NCBI GenBank assembly: GCA_949126835.1
Contig: OX421508.1
Location: 658,501-722,500, forward strand
Reading direction: 5' to 3'
From: Anisus vortex
Taxonomy: Eukaryota > Mollusca > Gastropoda > Planorbidae
DNA length: 64,000 nucleotides
Shown: in pieces, positions 10,001-22,135 of the stretch
Layout: each line of letters opens with the position of its first letter
Position numbering within the stretch: position 1 is the stretch's first letter
Made by a program: the position numbers and the translations under genes
Notes under the pieces: model-generated
Database searches by the model: none
Seen by the model: only the letters and a program-made list of their open reading frames with translations
What the model was told of the DNA's origin: nothing

Positions 10001-11788
10001 GATATAGTTATAACATCTGTTTTAGACCTGCTAGTAGAGATAGGCCTATAGTTATAACATCTGTTTTAGACTTGTTAGTAGAGATATAGTTATCACATCT
10101 GTTTTAGACCTGCTAGTAGAGATAGGCCTATAGTTATAACATCTGTTTTAGACCTGCTAGTAGAGATATAGTTATAACATCTGTTTTAGACCTGCTAGTA
10201 GAGATATAGTTATCACATCTGTTTTAGACCTGCTAGTAGAGATAGGCCTATAGTTATAACATCTGTTTTAGACTTGCTAGTAGAGATATAGTTATAACAT
10301 GTTTTAGACCTGCTAGTAGAGATATAGTTATAGCATCTGTTTTAGACTTGCTAGTAGAGATATAGTTATAACATCTTTTTTAGACTTGCTAGTAGAGATA
10401 TAGTTATAATATCTGTTTTAGACCTGCTAATAGAGATATAGTTATAACATCTGTTTTAGACTTGCTAGTAGAGATATAGTTATAACATCTGTTATAGACT
10501 TGCTAGTAGAGATATAGTTATAACATCTGTTTTAGACCTGCTAGTAGAGATAGGCCTATAGTTATAACATCTGTTTTAGACTTGTTAGTAGAGATATAGT
10601 TTTCACATCTGTTTTAGACCTGCTAGTAGAGATTGGCCTATAGTTATAACATCTTTTTTAGACCTGCTAGTAGAGATATAGTTATAACATCTGTTTTAGA
10701 CCTGCTAGTAGAGCTATAGTTATAACATCTTTTTTAGACTTGCTAGTAGAGATATAGTTATAACATCTTTTTTAGACTTGCTAGTAGAGATATAGTTATA
10801 AAATCTGTTTTAGACCTGCTAATAGAGGTATAGTTATAACATCTGTTTTAGACTTGCTAGTAGAGATATAGTTATAACATCTGTTTTAGACCTGCTAGTA
10901 GAGCTAGGCCTATAGTTATAACATCTGTTTTAGACTTATTAGTAGAGATATAGTTATCACATCTGTTTTAGACCTGCTAGTAGAGATAGGCCTATAGTTA
11001 TAACATCTGTTTTAGACTTGCTAGTAGAGATATAGTTATAACATCTTTTTTAGACCTGATAGTAGAGATATTTTATAACATCTTTTTTAGACTTGCTAGT
11101 AGAGATATAGTTATAACATCTGTTTTAGACCTGCTAGTAGAGATAGGCCTATAGTTATAACATCTGTTTTAGACTTGTTAGTAGAGATATAGTTATCACA
11201 TCTGTTTTAGACCTGCTAGTAGAGATTGGCCTATAGTTATAACATCTTTTTTAGACCTGCTAGTAGAGATATAGTTATAACATCTGTTTTAGACTTGCTA
11301 GTAGAGATATAGTTATAACATCTGTTTTAGACTTGCTAGTAGAGATATAGTTATAACATCTGTTTTAGACTTGCTAGTAGAGATATAGTTATAACATCTT
11401 TTTTAGACTTGCTAGTAGAGATATAGTTATAATATCTGTTTTAGACCTGCTAGTAGAGATATAGTTATAACATCTGTTTTAGACCTGCTAGTAGAGATAT
11501 AGTTATAATATCTGTTTTAGACCTGCTAGTAGAGATATAGTTATAACATCTGTTTTAGACCTGCTAGTAGAGATATAGTTATAACATCTGTTTTAGACCT
11601 GCTAGTAGAGATATAGTTATAACATCTGTTTTAGACCTGCTAGTAGAGATATAGTTATAACATCTGTTTTAGACCTGCTAGTAGAGATATAGTTATAACA
11701 TCTGTTTTAGACCTGCTAGTAGAGATATAGTTATAATATCTGTTTTAGACCTGCTAGTAGAGATATAGTTATAACATCTGTTTTAGAC
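7071..11788. repeat. 4.7 kb minisatellite, 38/44-bp units with higher-order structure
   Basis: The base unit is 38 bp (gatatagttataacatctgt, then tttagacctgctagtaga). A 44-bp form carries an extra ggccta, making gataggcctatagtt. There are roughly 120 units. Variants (acctg/acttg, atcac for aacat, gagct for gagat) are not random: a 600-bp block at 7801-8400 recurs at 8401-9000 with two differences, and a 120-bp trimer (38+44+38) recurs at 9421, 9541 and 9661. No ORF of note is present. Confidence 0.95.
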
Positions 11789-12115
11789 AATGTTGATGTT
11801 TTAAACCAAAGAGTCTCAAACGTGTTCGTCTCACCGCCCCCCCCCCTTCCCATTTTCGCAATTTTCTTTATAGCTGCCTCCACTTTTCACCCCCATCCGA
11901 AATGAACTTAATGACGACGGCCTTCACCTTGCTGGCAGATGAACTCTACCAAGTCTGCCTTGGTGTTCCCACATTTGACTTCTTGTAGGGATTCCAGTCT
12001 AAGCTTATTGCCTGACTCTCTACACCATCATCTTGTCTTCTCAGAGTGTGCTTTACTATCAAGCCTTGCGTTTCTTTGCAATCGGCCTTTGCCTGCATCT
12101 ACCACAAAAGCGATC
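11789..12115. other. Spacer with a poly(C) tract
   Basis: A run of about 11 C lies near 11836. A short open frame at 11939-12184 runs into the CR1 relic and has no coding features. Nothing else is recognised. Confidence 0.4.
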
Positions 12116-12790
12116 TTGTCTTATCTTAAACAGACGCTGCTTCTATTAAGAAGATTATTGCGTCCTACGCACATACATCAGTGATTTGAGTCTAGTCCTG
12201 CATCTCTATTAGTGTTTATAATGATGTTAAGTTACTGGTTTACCTGGTTTGTTCAGGCAACCTTTTCCATGCCCGGATGCCTCTCGGTAAGAAAGAGTAC
12301 TTAAATGCATTTGTTAAATTCTCGCATAAGGGATAAGGAAAGTGTTTCTGTCCTTATGTTTATCTGAGCATTGCAACAGATTGTCTTTGGGTTGTATTTC
12401 TAAATTACAATTTAATGCCTAATGTATTATTAGCCAACTATTTTACTCTTAGCCCTTCAGTCCTCTAGTGTTTTCAGGTTTAGTGATTTGACTATTGGTG
12501 TTACTCTTGTCAGTTATAGTTGTGAATATTCGCTAGTAATGAACCTTGCAGCTCTTTTCATACTTTGTTCTAATTTTTTTAATGTTCTTTAAGTTTATAG
12601 TTCCTATACAGAATATGTATATTATAGTAGAGGTCTAACTAATGTGAGATAGCATTTTAGTTTTATGTTCCTATTAGATTTGTAGAAATTCCTGTTTATG
12701 AAGCCTAGACCTAATGTTTTGTTAGATTTTTTAATTACTACTATCACTATGTGGATTCCAAGATAACTTATCATTTACATTATATGTAGC
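12116..12790 (-). pseudogene. CR1 LINE 3' fragment
   Basis: The reverse complement aligns with about 5038-5680 of the intact CR1 copy. It has the tail word (acagacgct.cttctat.aagaagattattgcgtcctacg), the RAWNG region, and the segments for AKSKVVIIHKAL and QKRAARF. Indels and stops break the frame. It abuts the spacer next to the 38/44-bp array. Confidence 0.85.
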
Positions 12791-13052
12791 CTACCATCTC
12801 CAATTTTCTAATTTAAAATATTCGATTAATCATCTATTTACAATCTAAAGCTTGCAAGTATATACTTTCTACACTCTCCAAATGTCAGCGCCATCTATAA
12901 CAGTGAACAGTAGATTTTACATCAGGGGGACACCTTTTAAACATTTGAACTTTGAACCCAATGCATAGTCACAGACTTTGAGCAAAGATTTTTGTTGAAA
13001 TAACTCTTTCAAGACTTATAGGTTAACATTGGCTTTAACAATGTTAGAGGAG
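12791..13052. other. Spacer, no gene seen
   Basis: AT-rich unique sequence with no supported feature. Confidence 0.3.
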
Positions 13053-13306
13053 GGTCATGTAAAAGGGTCACGAAAAAGGATCACGTAAAAGAGTCACGTA
13101 AAAGGGTCACGTAAAAGGGTCACGTAAAAGGATCACGTAAAAGGGTCACGTAAAAGGGTCATGTAAAAGAGTCACGTAAAAGGATCACGTAAAAGAGTCA
13201 CGTAAAAGGGTCACGTAAAAGGGTCACGTAAAAGGGTCACGTAAAAGGATCACGTAAAAGGGTCACGTAAAAGGATCACGTAAAAGGGTCACGTAAAAGG
13301 ATCACC
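13053..13306. repeat. 13-bp tandem repeat (gtcacgtaaaagg), about 19 copies
   Basis: The unit alternates between gggtcacgtaaaa, ggatcacgtaaaa and gagtcacgtaaaa. A CACGTA core recurs every 13 bp, which in principle gives a phased series of half E-box or CRE-like words; no function is inferred. Confidence 0.95.
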
Positions 13307-13607
13307 AAAATGAGAAGTGCAAGATGTTGAGACCAGACATGTGACATTCCAGTGACGTCATCCTTGGCATACAAACGTTTTATATCAAGTGATTTTCTAA
13401 ATTATTGTTTGTGAAGTAATAAACAAATTATAACTTTCATTAAATTCTTTTTGTTTTATAGGTCCTCATGAGCAGCTTTTATTGGAACTTTTCCTGGTAC
13501 AAGATCGACTTCTAACAAGGTTCTCAATGAACAAAACATAACAATTCATTTCGACACTGGGTAGATGCTATCACACACTTAATTGTAAACGTGTCTCACA
13601 GGTCTCA

Positions 13608-14558
13608 CAGACCACTTATCTTATTGTATTTAGTCTGCAGTTGTAGGAACAAGACCACTTATCTTATTGTCTTTAGTCTGCAGTTGTAGGAACAGGACCA
13701 CTTATCTTATTGTCATTAGTCTGCAGATGTAGGAACAAGACCACTTATCTTATTGTCTTTAGTCTGCAGATGTAGGAACAAGACCACTTATCTTATTGTC
13801 TTTAGTCTGCAGATGTAGGAACAAGATAACTTATCTTATTGTCTTTAGTCTGCAGTTGTAGGAACAAGACCACTTATTTTATTGTCATTAGTCTGCAGTT
13901 GTAGGAACAAGACCAATTATCTTATTGTCTTTAGTCTGCAGATGTAGGAACAAGACCACTTATCTTATTGTCTTTAGTCTGCAGATGTAGGAACAAGACC
14001 ACTTATCTTATTGTCTTTAGTCTGCAGATGTAGGAACAAGACCACTTATCTTATTGTCTTTAGTCTGCAGATGTAGGAACAAGACCACTTATCTTATTGT
14101 CTTTAGTCTGCAGATGTAGGAACAAGACCACTTATCTTATTGTCTTTAGTCTGCAGATGTAGGAACAAGATAACTTATCTTATTGTCTTTAGTCTGCAGT
14201 TGTAGGAACAAGACCAATTATCTTATTGTCTTTAGTCTGCAGATGTAGGAACAAGACCACTTATCTTATTGTCTTTAGTCTGCAGATGTAGGAACAAGAC
14301 CACTTATCTTATTGTCTTTAGTCTGCAGATGTAGGAACAAGACCACTTATTTTATTGTCATTAGTCTGCAGTTGTAGAAACAAGACCAATTATCTTATTG
14401 TCTTTAGTCTGCAGTTGTAGGAACAAGACCACTTCTCTTATTGTCTATAGTCTGCAGATGTAGGAACAAGACCTCTTATCTTATTGTCTTTAGTCTTCAG
14501 ATGTAGGAACAAGACCACTTATCTTATTGTCTTTAGTCTGCAGATGTAGGAACAAGAC
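13608..14558. repeat. 43-bp minisatellite, 22 copies
   Basis: The unit runs gaccacttatcttattgtct, ttagtctgcagatgtaggaa, caa. Variants: cagttg for cagatg, gataac or gaccaatt for gaccac, and cattag for ctttag. Variant pairs recur in blocks, which suggests growth by multi-unit duplication. Confidence 0.95.
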
Positions 14559-15261
14559 AATGAGATATGCACGATACAATTAAGACTTTCGAATATGTTG
14601 TCCTCTATCATTCCAGGTTTTTGAATGGTCCAAATATTGTAGTTTAATTGCATACGGTTTCTAAGTAGTTAGTCCAATTTTGTCTTGTGTGTCTAATTAT
14701 AAAGAGCTTTATGTATTTCAGTGTAAAATTTGATACATTCGCACCAGATCTGCTTATCGTTAGGTGCTTAAACATTAACGTTTTGTAGACAAACACTTTT
14801 AGTTATTGAAATTGTACACTTTATATAAAAAAAAAAGATGCGAAAAATGTTTAACACAATCTGTTAAAGTAGGCCTACATAAAATTAGTCGAAAAAATTA
14901 ACAAAGCAAGGGAGGTAGCTCTAATAATTTTCACGCTAATTAGTTTGCTTCAGTTTTCCTTCTTTGTCTTTGTTACTTAGATTTCATCACCTAAAAATTC
15001 ACACAACTATTTCATTTTTAATTCAATTTTAATAACCGGTATATATTAATGGAATTCTCTTTTTAATACCTTTCTATTGGCAATAATAATATTTGTTTAA
15101 TAACCGATATATAGTAATGGAATCCTTTTTTTAATACCTTTCTATTGGCAATAATAATATGTGTTTATTTTGAAAATTGCATGCCAGATAGGCCTACATA
15201 TATTGAGCTATTTTGTATTACATCTATTTTATACATATCATACCTATTTTATACATTTAAG
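14559..15261. other. Unique AT-rich DNA with a duplicated 68-bp segment
   Basis: The segment aataaccg.tatat...ggcaataataata at 15031 is repeated from 15099 with few changes. No gene is seen. Confidence 0.6.
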
Positions 15262-15530
15262 CCTACAGACGCTCCTTCTATAAAGAATATTTTTGCGTGC
15301 TCCGTACATCCGTGGTTTGAGTCTAGTCCTGTATTTCTATTAGTTTTTTTTAAATTACAGTAAACTACTGTTTATCAGAGCATTGTAAAATATTGTTTTT
15401 TTGTGTTGTATTTCTAAATTAGAATTTAATGCCTTATCTATTATTACTACTTTAATCTTTGTCCTTCTCTCCTCTAGTGTTTCTATTTCTAGGTTTAGCG
15501 ATTTGACAATTATTGGTTTTAATTATTCCC
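15262..15530 (-). pseudogene. CR1 LINE 3' fragment, internally deleted
   Basis: It opens with the reversed CR1 tail (acagacgctccttctataaaga) and continues to the sequence for the SLNLET region, with a deletion of about 150 bp after 15365. Confidence 0.8.
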
Positions 15531-16308
15531 TATAGCGTTCAATAATCTGCTGACCGAACTTTGTAGATGTCATTCGACTCGTTATAAGAAAAACGCTATA
15601 GGATCTTGATGTAATTAAAGTAGAAACTTTATAGAAACAACATAAACAAGATGAAACTTGAATTAAATTATTTATTAATGGTATAATAATGAAAATCTTA
15701 AATTCATTATTAAAACTCTAAGTAAAACTCACAAAGTTCCGTCCACGTGAAGATATCAATAGGGCCTAAAAAAATTAAACTTTTGTTCTGGTGTACAGAG
15801 TTCATGTCCTCCATATTATTATGTTTCTGAGATTTTGAAAGGTGTGCGCTGTCATTCTTCCTTGCGATTCTTTTCCTTATGTTGCCATCATTGGAAATGT
15901 GACTCCCCTATATATTTAAGTGAACCTGTTAAAGACTTTTACAGCAAGTGGAAATTACAGTCACTAAAGAAATCAAGATGTCCGGATTCAAGGTTACATT
16001 AGGTTTCAGGAATTGAGAACGGATGTCAGACAGTTTGGGTTGACCTGGTAAGGATTGTGTAACAGAACAATTATGCTGAACTATTATTATTGTAGGCCTA
16101 TTATTTTGAGTTGCAAGAATCGGAATGACCGTGAATCAACCAAGCGTGTCCACACTCGAGTGACGGAATACCTGAACTGAACAGAAAAGTCTGAAACTGG
16201 CACCGAAAAGTCTTGATTTCAACTTAACTCTACAGATATCCAATGTCTCCTTTCTATTAACCTGACTAAAAGACCGGAAAAATTTTAACCCTTATCTTCT
16301 TATCTTAT
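15531..16308. other. Unique DNA, no gene recognised
   Basis: No ORF, splice-bounded exon or repeat family was supported here. Confidence 0.3.
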
Positions 16309-17889
16309 TTATTACATAAGTCAGTTCTATAGCCTACTGTTATTACATAAGTCAGTTCTATAGCCTACTGTTATTACACAAGTCAGTTCTATAGCCTACT
16401 GTTATTACATAAGTCAGTTCTATAGCCTACTGTTATTACATAAGTCAGTTCTATAGCCTACTGTTATTACATAAGTCAGTTCTATAGCCTACTGTTATTA
16501 CATAAGTCAGTTCTATAGCCTACTGTTATTACATAAGTCAGTTTTATAGCCTACTGTTATTACATAAGTCAGTTCTATAGCCTACTGTTATTACATAAGT
16601 CAGTTCTATAGCCTACTGTTATTACATAAGTCAGTTCTATAGCCTACTGTTATTACATAAGTCAGTTCTATAGCCTACTGTTATTACATAAGTCAGTTCT
16701 ATAGCCTACTGTTATTACATAAGTCAGTTCTATAGCCTACTGTTATTACATAAGTCAGTTCTATAGCCTACTGTTATTACATAAGTCAGTTCTATAGCCT
16801 ACTGTTATTACATAAGTCAGTTCTATAGCCTACTGTTATTACATAAGTCAGTTCTATAGCCTACTGTTATTACATAAGTCAGTTCTATAGCCTACTGTTA
16901 TTACATAAGTCAGTTCTATAGCCTACTGTTATTACATAAGTCAGTTCTATAGCCTACTGTTATTACATAAGTCAGTTCTATAGCCTACTGTTATTACATA
17001 AGTCAGTTCTATAGCCTACTGTTATTACATAAGTCAGTTCTATAGCCTACTGTTATTACATAAGTCAGTTCTATAGCCTACTGTTATTACATAAGTCAGT
17101 TCTATAGCCTACTGTTATTACATAAGTCAGTTCTATAGCCTACTGTTATTACATAAGTCAGTTCTATAGCCTACTGTTATTACATAAGTCAGTTCTATAG
17201 CCTACTGTTATTACATAAGTCAGTTCTATAGCCTACTGTTATTACATAAGTCAGTTCTATAGCCTACTGTTATTACATAAGTCAGTTCTATAGCCTACTG
17301 TTATTACATAAGTCAGTTCTATAGCCTACTGTTATTACATAAGTCAGTTCTATAGCCTACTGTTATTACATAAGTCAGTTCTATAGCCTACTGTTATTAC
17401 ATAAGTCAGTTCTATAGCCTACTGTTATTACATAAGTCAGTTCTATAGCCTACTGTTATTACATAAGTCAGTTCTATAGCCTACTGTTATTACATAAGTC
17501 AGTTCTATAGCCTACTGTTATTACATAAGTCAGTTCTATAGCCTACTGTTATTACATAAGTCAGTTCTATAGCCTACTGTTATTACATAAGTCAGTTCTA
17601 TAGCCTACTGTTATTACATAAGTCAGTTCTATAGCCTACTGTTATTACATAAGTCAGTTCTATAGCCTACTGTTATTACATAAGTCAGTTCTATAGCCTA
17701 CTGTTATTACATAAGTCAGTTCTATAGCCTACTGTTATTACATAAGTCAGTTCTATAGCCTACTGTTATTACATAAGTCAGTTCTATAGCCTACTGTTAT
17801 TACATAAGTCAGTTCTATAGCCTACTGTTATTACATAAGTCAGTTCTATAGCCTACTGTTATTACATAAGTCAGTTCTATAGCCTACTG
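16309..17889. repeat. 31-bp minisatellite, 51 near-identical copies
   Basis: The unit is ttattacataagtcagttct followed by atagcctactg. The span of 1581 bp is exactly 51 x 31. Only two single-base variants were seen, both in the first eight units (acacaag; gttttatag), so the rest of the array looks freshly amplified. Confidence 0.98.
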
Positions 17890-18285
17890 AAGATTGTTAC
17901 TCCAGTGGTTTATGTCCATCAGTTTGAACTATTTTTTTTAATGTAAGAATTTACGTGTTTTTGATTTTAATTCAGGCAGCCCATTGCTCTCAAGATGCCA
18001 TTTGCGAAAAGGGTTAGAGATTATATGAACTTTCCATGCGAAAGTAATTAGAATTATATTCTTACGCCAGGACGAAATGTCTTTTAATTATTGAAGTAGA
18101 TTGTTCCGCAGTGGCTCACAAAATAGTTCCAGTCGGGGCGCCAAACAGTACGTATGATTTCCCGTGGCGTCAACGACCTTGATCTTAACACTGAATCAAA
18201 AACGAAAATATTTGTTTTAATTGCAATATTTTGAAGCAGTCGTGTAAAAAAAGCAGAGGCTTTCCAGTAATTCCAGTCCACACAT
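17890..18285. other. Unique DNA, no gene seen
   Basis: A minus-strand open frame at 18084-18281 has no recognisable domain, and I do not support it as a gene. Confidence 0.3.
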
Positions 18286-18412
18286 TGAAGGCCAGCGAGT
18301 CACACTTGAAAGCTAGCGGGCCATGAATTGAAGGCTAGCGGGGCCGAGTTTCAAAACTAGAGGGCCACATATTGATGGCTACCGGGCCACATATTAAAGA
18401 CTTGTAGGCCAC
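18286..18412. repeat. Degenerate tandem repeat around gggccacatattgaaggctag
   Basis: About five diverged units of 20-32 bp carry the word gccac/gccag...ttga.ggctagcgggcc. It directly precedes the younger array at 18425. Confidence 0.6.
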
Positions 18413-18424
18413 AAACACAACAGG

Positions 18425-19140
18425 TAGATAAATGTATTAGAGATATATAGACACACTACAGGTATATAAATGTTATATATATATATACAGTACAGGTAGA
18501 TAAATGTTATATATATATATACACTACAGGTAGATAAATGTTATATATATATATATACACTACAGGTAGATAAATGTTATATATATATATACACTACAGG
18601 TAGATAAATGTTATATATATATATACACTACAGGTAGATAAATGTTATATATATATATATATACACTACAGGTAGATAAATGTTATATATATATATACAG
18701 TACAGGTAGATAAATGTTATATATATATATACACTACAGGTAGATAAAATGTTATATATATATATACAGTACAGGTAGATAAATGTTATATATATATATA
18801 CACTACAGGTATATAAATGTTATATATATATATACAGTACAGGTAGATAAATGTTATATATATATATACACTACAGGTAGATAAAATGTTATATATATAT
18901 ATACACTACAGGTATATAAATGTTATATATATATATACACTACAGGTATATAAATGTTATATATATATACACTACAGGTAGATAAATGTTATATATATAT
19001 ATACACTACAGGTAGATAAAATGTTATATATATATATACACTACAGGTATATAAATGTTATATATATATATATACACTACAGGTATATAAATGTTATATA
19101 TATATATACAGTACAGGTAGATAATTGTTATAGAGATATA
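18425..19140. repeat. 34-37 bp AT-rich minisatellite, about 20 copies
   Basis: Units read acactacaggtagataaatg, then tta(ta)n. The (TA)n part varies in length from unit to unit, and gtagat/gtatat and acactac/acagtac are recurrent variants. Confidence 0.95.
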
Positions 19141-19769
19141 TAGACACACTACAGTTAGATAAAATGATATAGCAATGTACACTCTTTAAAAAGTATACAA
19201 AAAAAAAATCGCTTTGAAATAGAACTTTACATTAACCACAAATGTGTGTGCATTTCAGCTTAGACTAGTGCACTGACTATTGTGTTACAGGGAAGGCATT
19301 AATGCACTTGTGCACAATGTCAGTCACTTTTAGTCACAAGGTTTTCTATTATTTCACCTAGTCCATATATCAAATTTCAGGGAGACCAATTTCTGCTTCA
19401 GCAAACCGTGAAGATATTTGTGGACATCATATAAATAGTACAGGCAATGCCGCCACTCCATCCTCTTATCTTCATTGGCGGTATAAAGTTTTGAAAAACT
19501 TTACTTTGTGCAAACAAGTATATCATCCTTGTATAGCTGTATGTAGAAGAATTCTTTATTTCAAATTTCTCTATTCCTAAGTATATTGTATCATTGAATT
19601 TATTTTTTTCATTTTTTTTTTGTTTTTCAAACAATTAAATGCGAAAGCTTGTTCATTATAATTAGAATAAAACGTTCAGAAAAAAATAAAAATTAATATT
19701 ACATTTTCTAATAATACTAATGTTTACAAAATGATTATTTGTGTAGTTACAACAGACGCACATTGAACA
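19141..19769. other. Upstream region of the micro-exon gene
   Basis: AT-rich unique DNA. It would hold the promoter and 5'UTR of the gene starting at 19770. I could not settle on a TATA box or transcription start. The minus-strand frame at 19398-19634 is not supported as coding. Confidence 0.3.
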
Positions 19770-19820
19770 ATGTTGAAGCTGATTATTTGTATTTGTTTGA
19801 TCACATTTTGTGTAGCCAAG
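19770..19820 (+). CDS. Micro-exon gene, exon 1 (signal peptide)
   Basis: ATG plus 16 codons read MLKLIICICLITFCVAK: a Lys near the N-terminus, a hydrophobic core, and V-A as a plausible cleavage region. The donor is AAG|gtaata at 19821, and the frame closes three codons into the intron. Phase 0. Confidence 0.6.
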
Positions 19821-22097
19821 GTAATATAAATATTAAATTATTTCTTTCCTACTTTAAGTAGGCTATTGCTTCGTTTTTAATAAAAGATTTCATTTGTTCT
19901 TACTGAAATATTACTTTTTTCTTACTGAAATATTACTTTTTTCTTACTGAAATATTACTTTTTTCTTACTGAAATATTACTTTTTTCTTACTGAAATATT
20001 ACTTTTTTCTTACTGAAATATTACTTTTTTCTTACTGAAATATTACTTTTTTCTTACTGAAATATTACTTTGGTCTTACTTAAATATTACTTTGGTCTTA
20101 CTGAAATATTTCTTTGGTCTTACTTAAATATTACTTTGGTCTTACTGAAATATTACTTTGGTCTTACTTAAATATTACTTTGGTCTTACTGAAATATTAC
20201 TTTGGTCTTACTTAAATATTACTTTGGTCTTACTGAAATATTACTTTGGTCTTACTTAAATATTACTTTGGTCTTACTGAAATATTACTTTGGTCTTACT
20301 GAAATATTACTTTGGTCTTACTGAAATATTACTTTGGTCTTACTGAAATATTACTTTGGTCTTACTGAAATATTACTTTGGTCTTACTGAAATATTACTT
20401 TGGTCTTACTGAAATATTACTTTGGTCTTACTGAAATATTACTTTGGTCTTACTTAAATATTACTTTGGTCTTACTTAAATATTACTTTGGTCTTACTTA
20501 AATATTACTTTGGTCTTACTTAAATATTACTTTGGTCTTACTTAAATATTACTTTGGTCTTACTTAAATATTACTTTGGTCTTACTGAAATATTACTTTG
20601 GTCTTACTGAAATATTACTTTGGTCTTACTGAAATATTACTTTGGTCTTACTTAAATATTACTTTGGTCTTACTTAAATATTACTTTGGTCTTACTTAAA
20701 TATTACTTTGGTCTTACTTAAATATTACTTTGGTCTTACTTAAATATTACTTTGGTCTTACTGAAATATTACTTTGGTCTTACTGAAATATTACTTTGGT
20801 CTTACTTAAATATTACTTTGGTCTTACTTAAATATTACTTTGGTCTTACTTAAATATTACTTTGGTCTTACTTAAATATTACTTTGGTCTTACTTAAATA
20901 TTACTTTGGTCTTACTGAAATATTACTTTGGTCTTACTGAAATATTACTTTGGTCTTACTGAAATATTACTTTGGTCTTACTGAAATATTACTTTGGTCT
21001 TACTTAAATATTACTTTGGTCTTACTTAAATATTACTTTGGTCTTACTTAAATATTACTTTGGTCTTACTTAAATATTACTTTGGTCTTACTGAAATATT
21101 ACTTTGGTCTTACTTAAATATTACTTTGGTCTTACTTAAATATTACTTTGGTCTTACTTAAATATTACTTTGGTCTTACTTAAATATTACTTTGGTCTTA
21201 CTGAAATATTACTTTGGTCTTACTGAAATATTACTTTGGTCTTACTGAAATATTACTTTGGTCTTACTGAAATATTACTTTGGTCTTACTTAAATATTAC
21301 TTTGGTCTTACTTAAATATTACTTTGGTCTTACTTAAATATTACTTTGGTCTTACTTAAATATTACTTTGGTCTTACTGAAATATTACTTTGGTCTTACT
21401 TAAATATTACTTTGGTCTTACTTAAATATTACTTTGGTCTTACTTAAATATTACTTTGGTCTTACTTAAATATTACTTTGGTCTTACTGAAATATTACTT
21501 TGGTCTTACTGAAATATTACTTTGGTCTTACTGAAATATTACTTTGGTCTTACTGAAATATTACTTTGGTCTTACTTAAATATTACTTTGGTCTTACTTA
21601 AATATTACTTTGGTCTTACTTAAATATTACTTTGGTCTTACTTAAATATTACTTTGGTCTTACTTAAATATTACTTTGGTCTTACTTAAATATTACTTTG
21701 GTCTTACTTAAATATTACTTTGGTCTTACTTAAATATTACTTTGGTCTTACTTAAATATTACTTTGGTCTTACTTAAATATTACTTTGGTCTTACTGAAA
21801 TATTACTTTGGTCTTACTTAAATATTACTTTGGTCTTACTTAAATATTACTTTGGTCTTACTGAAATATTACTTTGGTCTTACTTAAATATTACTTTGGT
21901 CTTACCTATAAAGACGCGGGGTGGGTGGGAGTGGATGCAAATTAATATATCTCCGATGGTCAAGTCGCATATAAATGTTGAAAGTGTATTTATTATTATG
22001 ATTATTGAGATATTATTACTATTTTGATTTATTATTACAATTATAATTACATTAATTTTTTATTTAATTAGGGCTTTGAATAGTTGTAAACATCGAG

Positions 22098-22135
<38 letters not shown>

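Noticed and set aside
7071..11788. CRISPR-like regular array
   Set aside because: Units are contiguous with no unique spacers, and the DNA is eukaryotic; it is a minisatellite.
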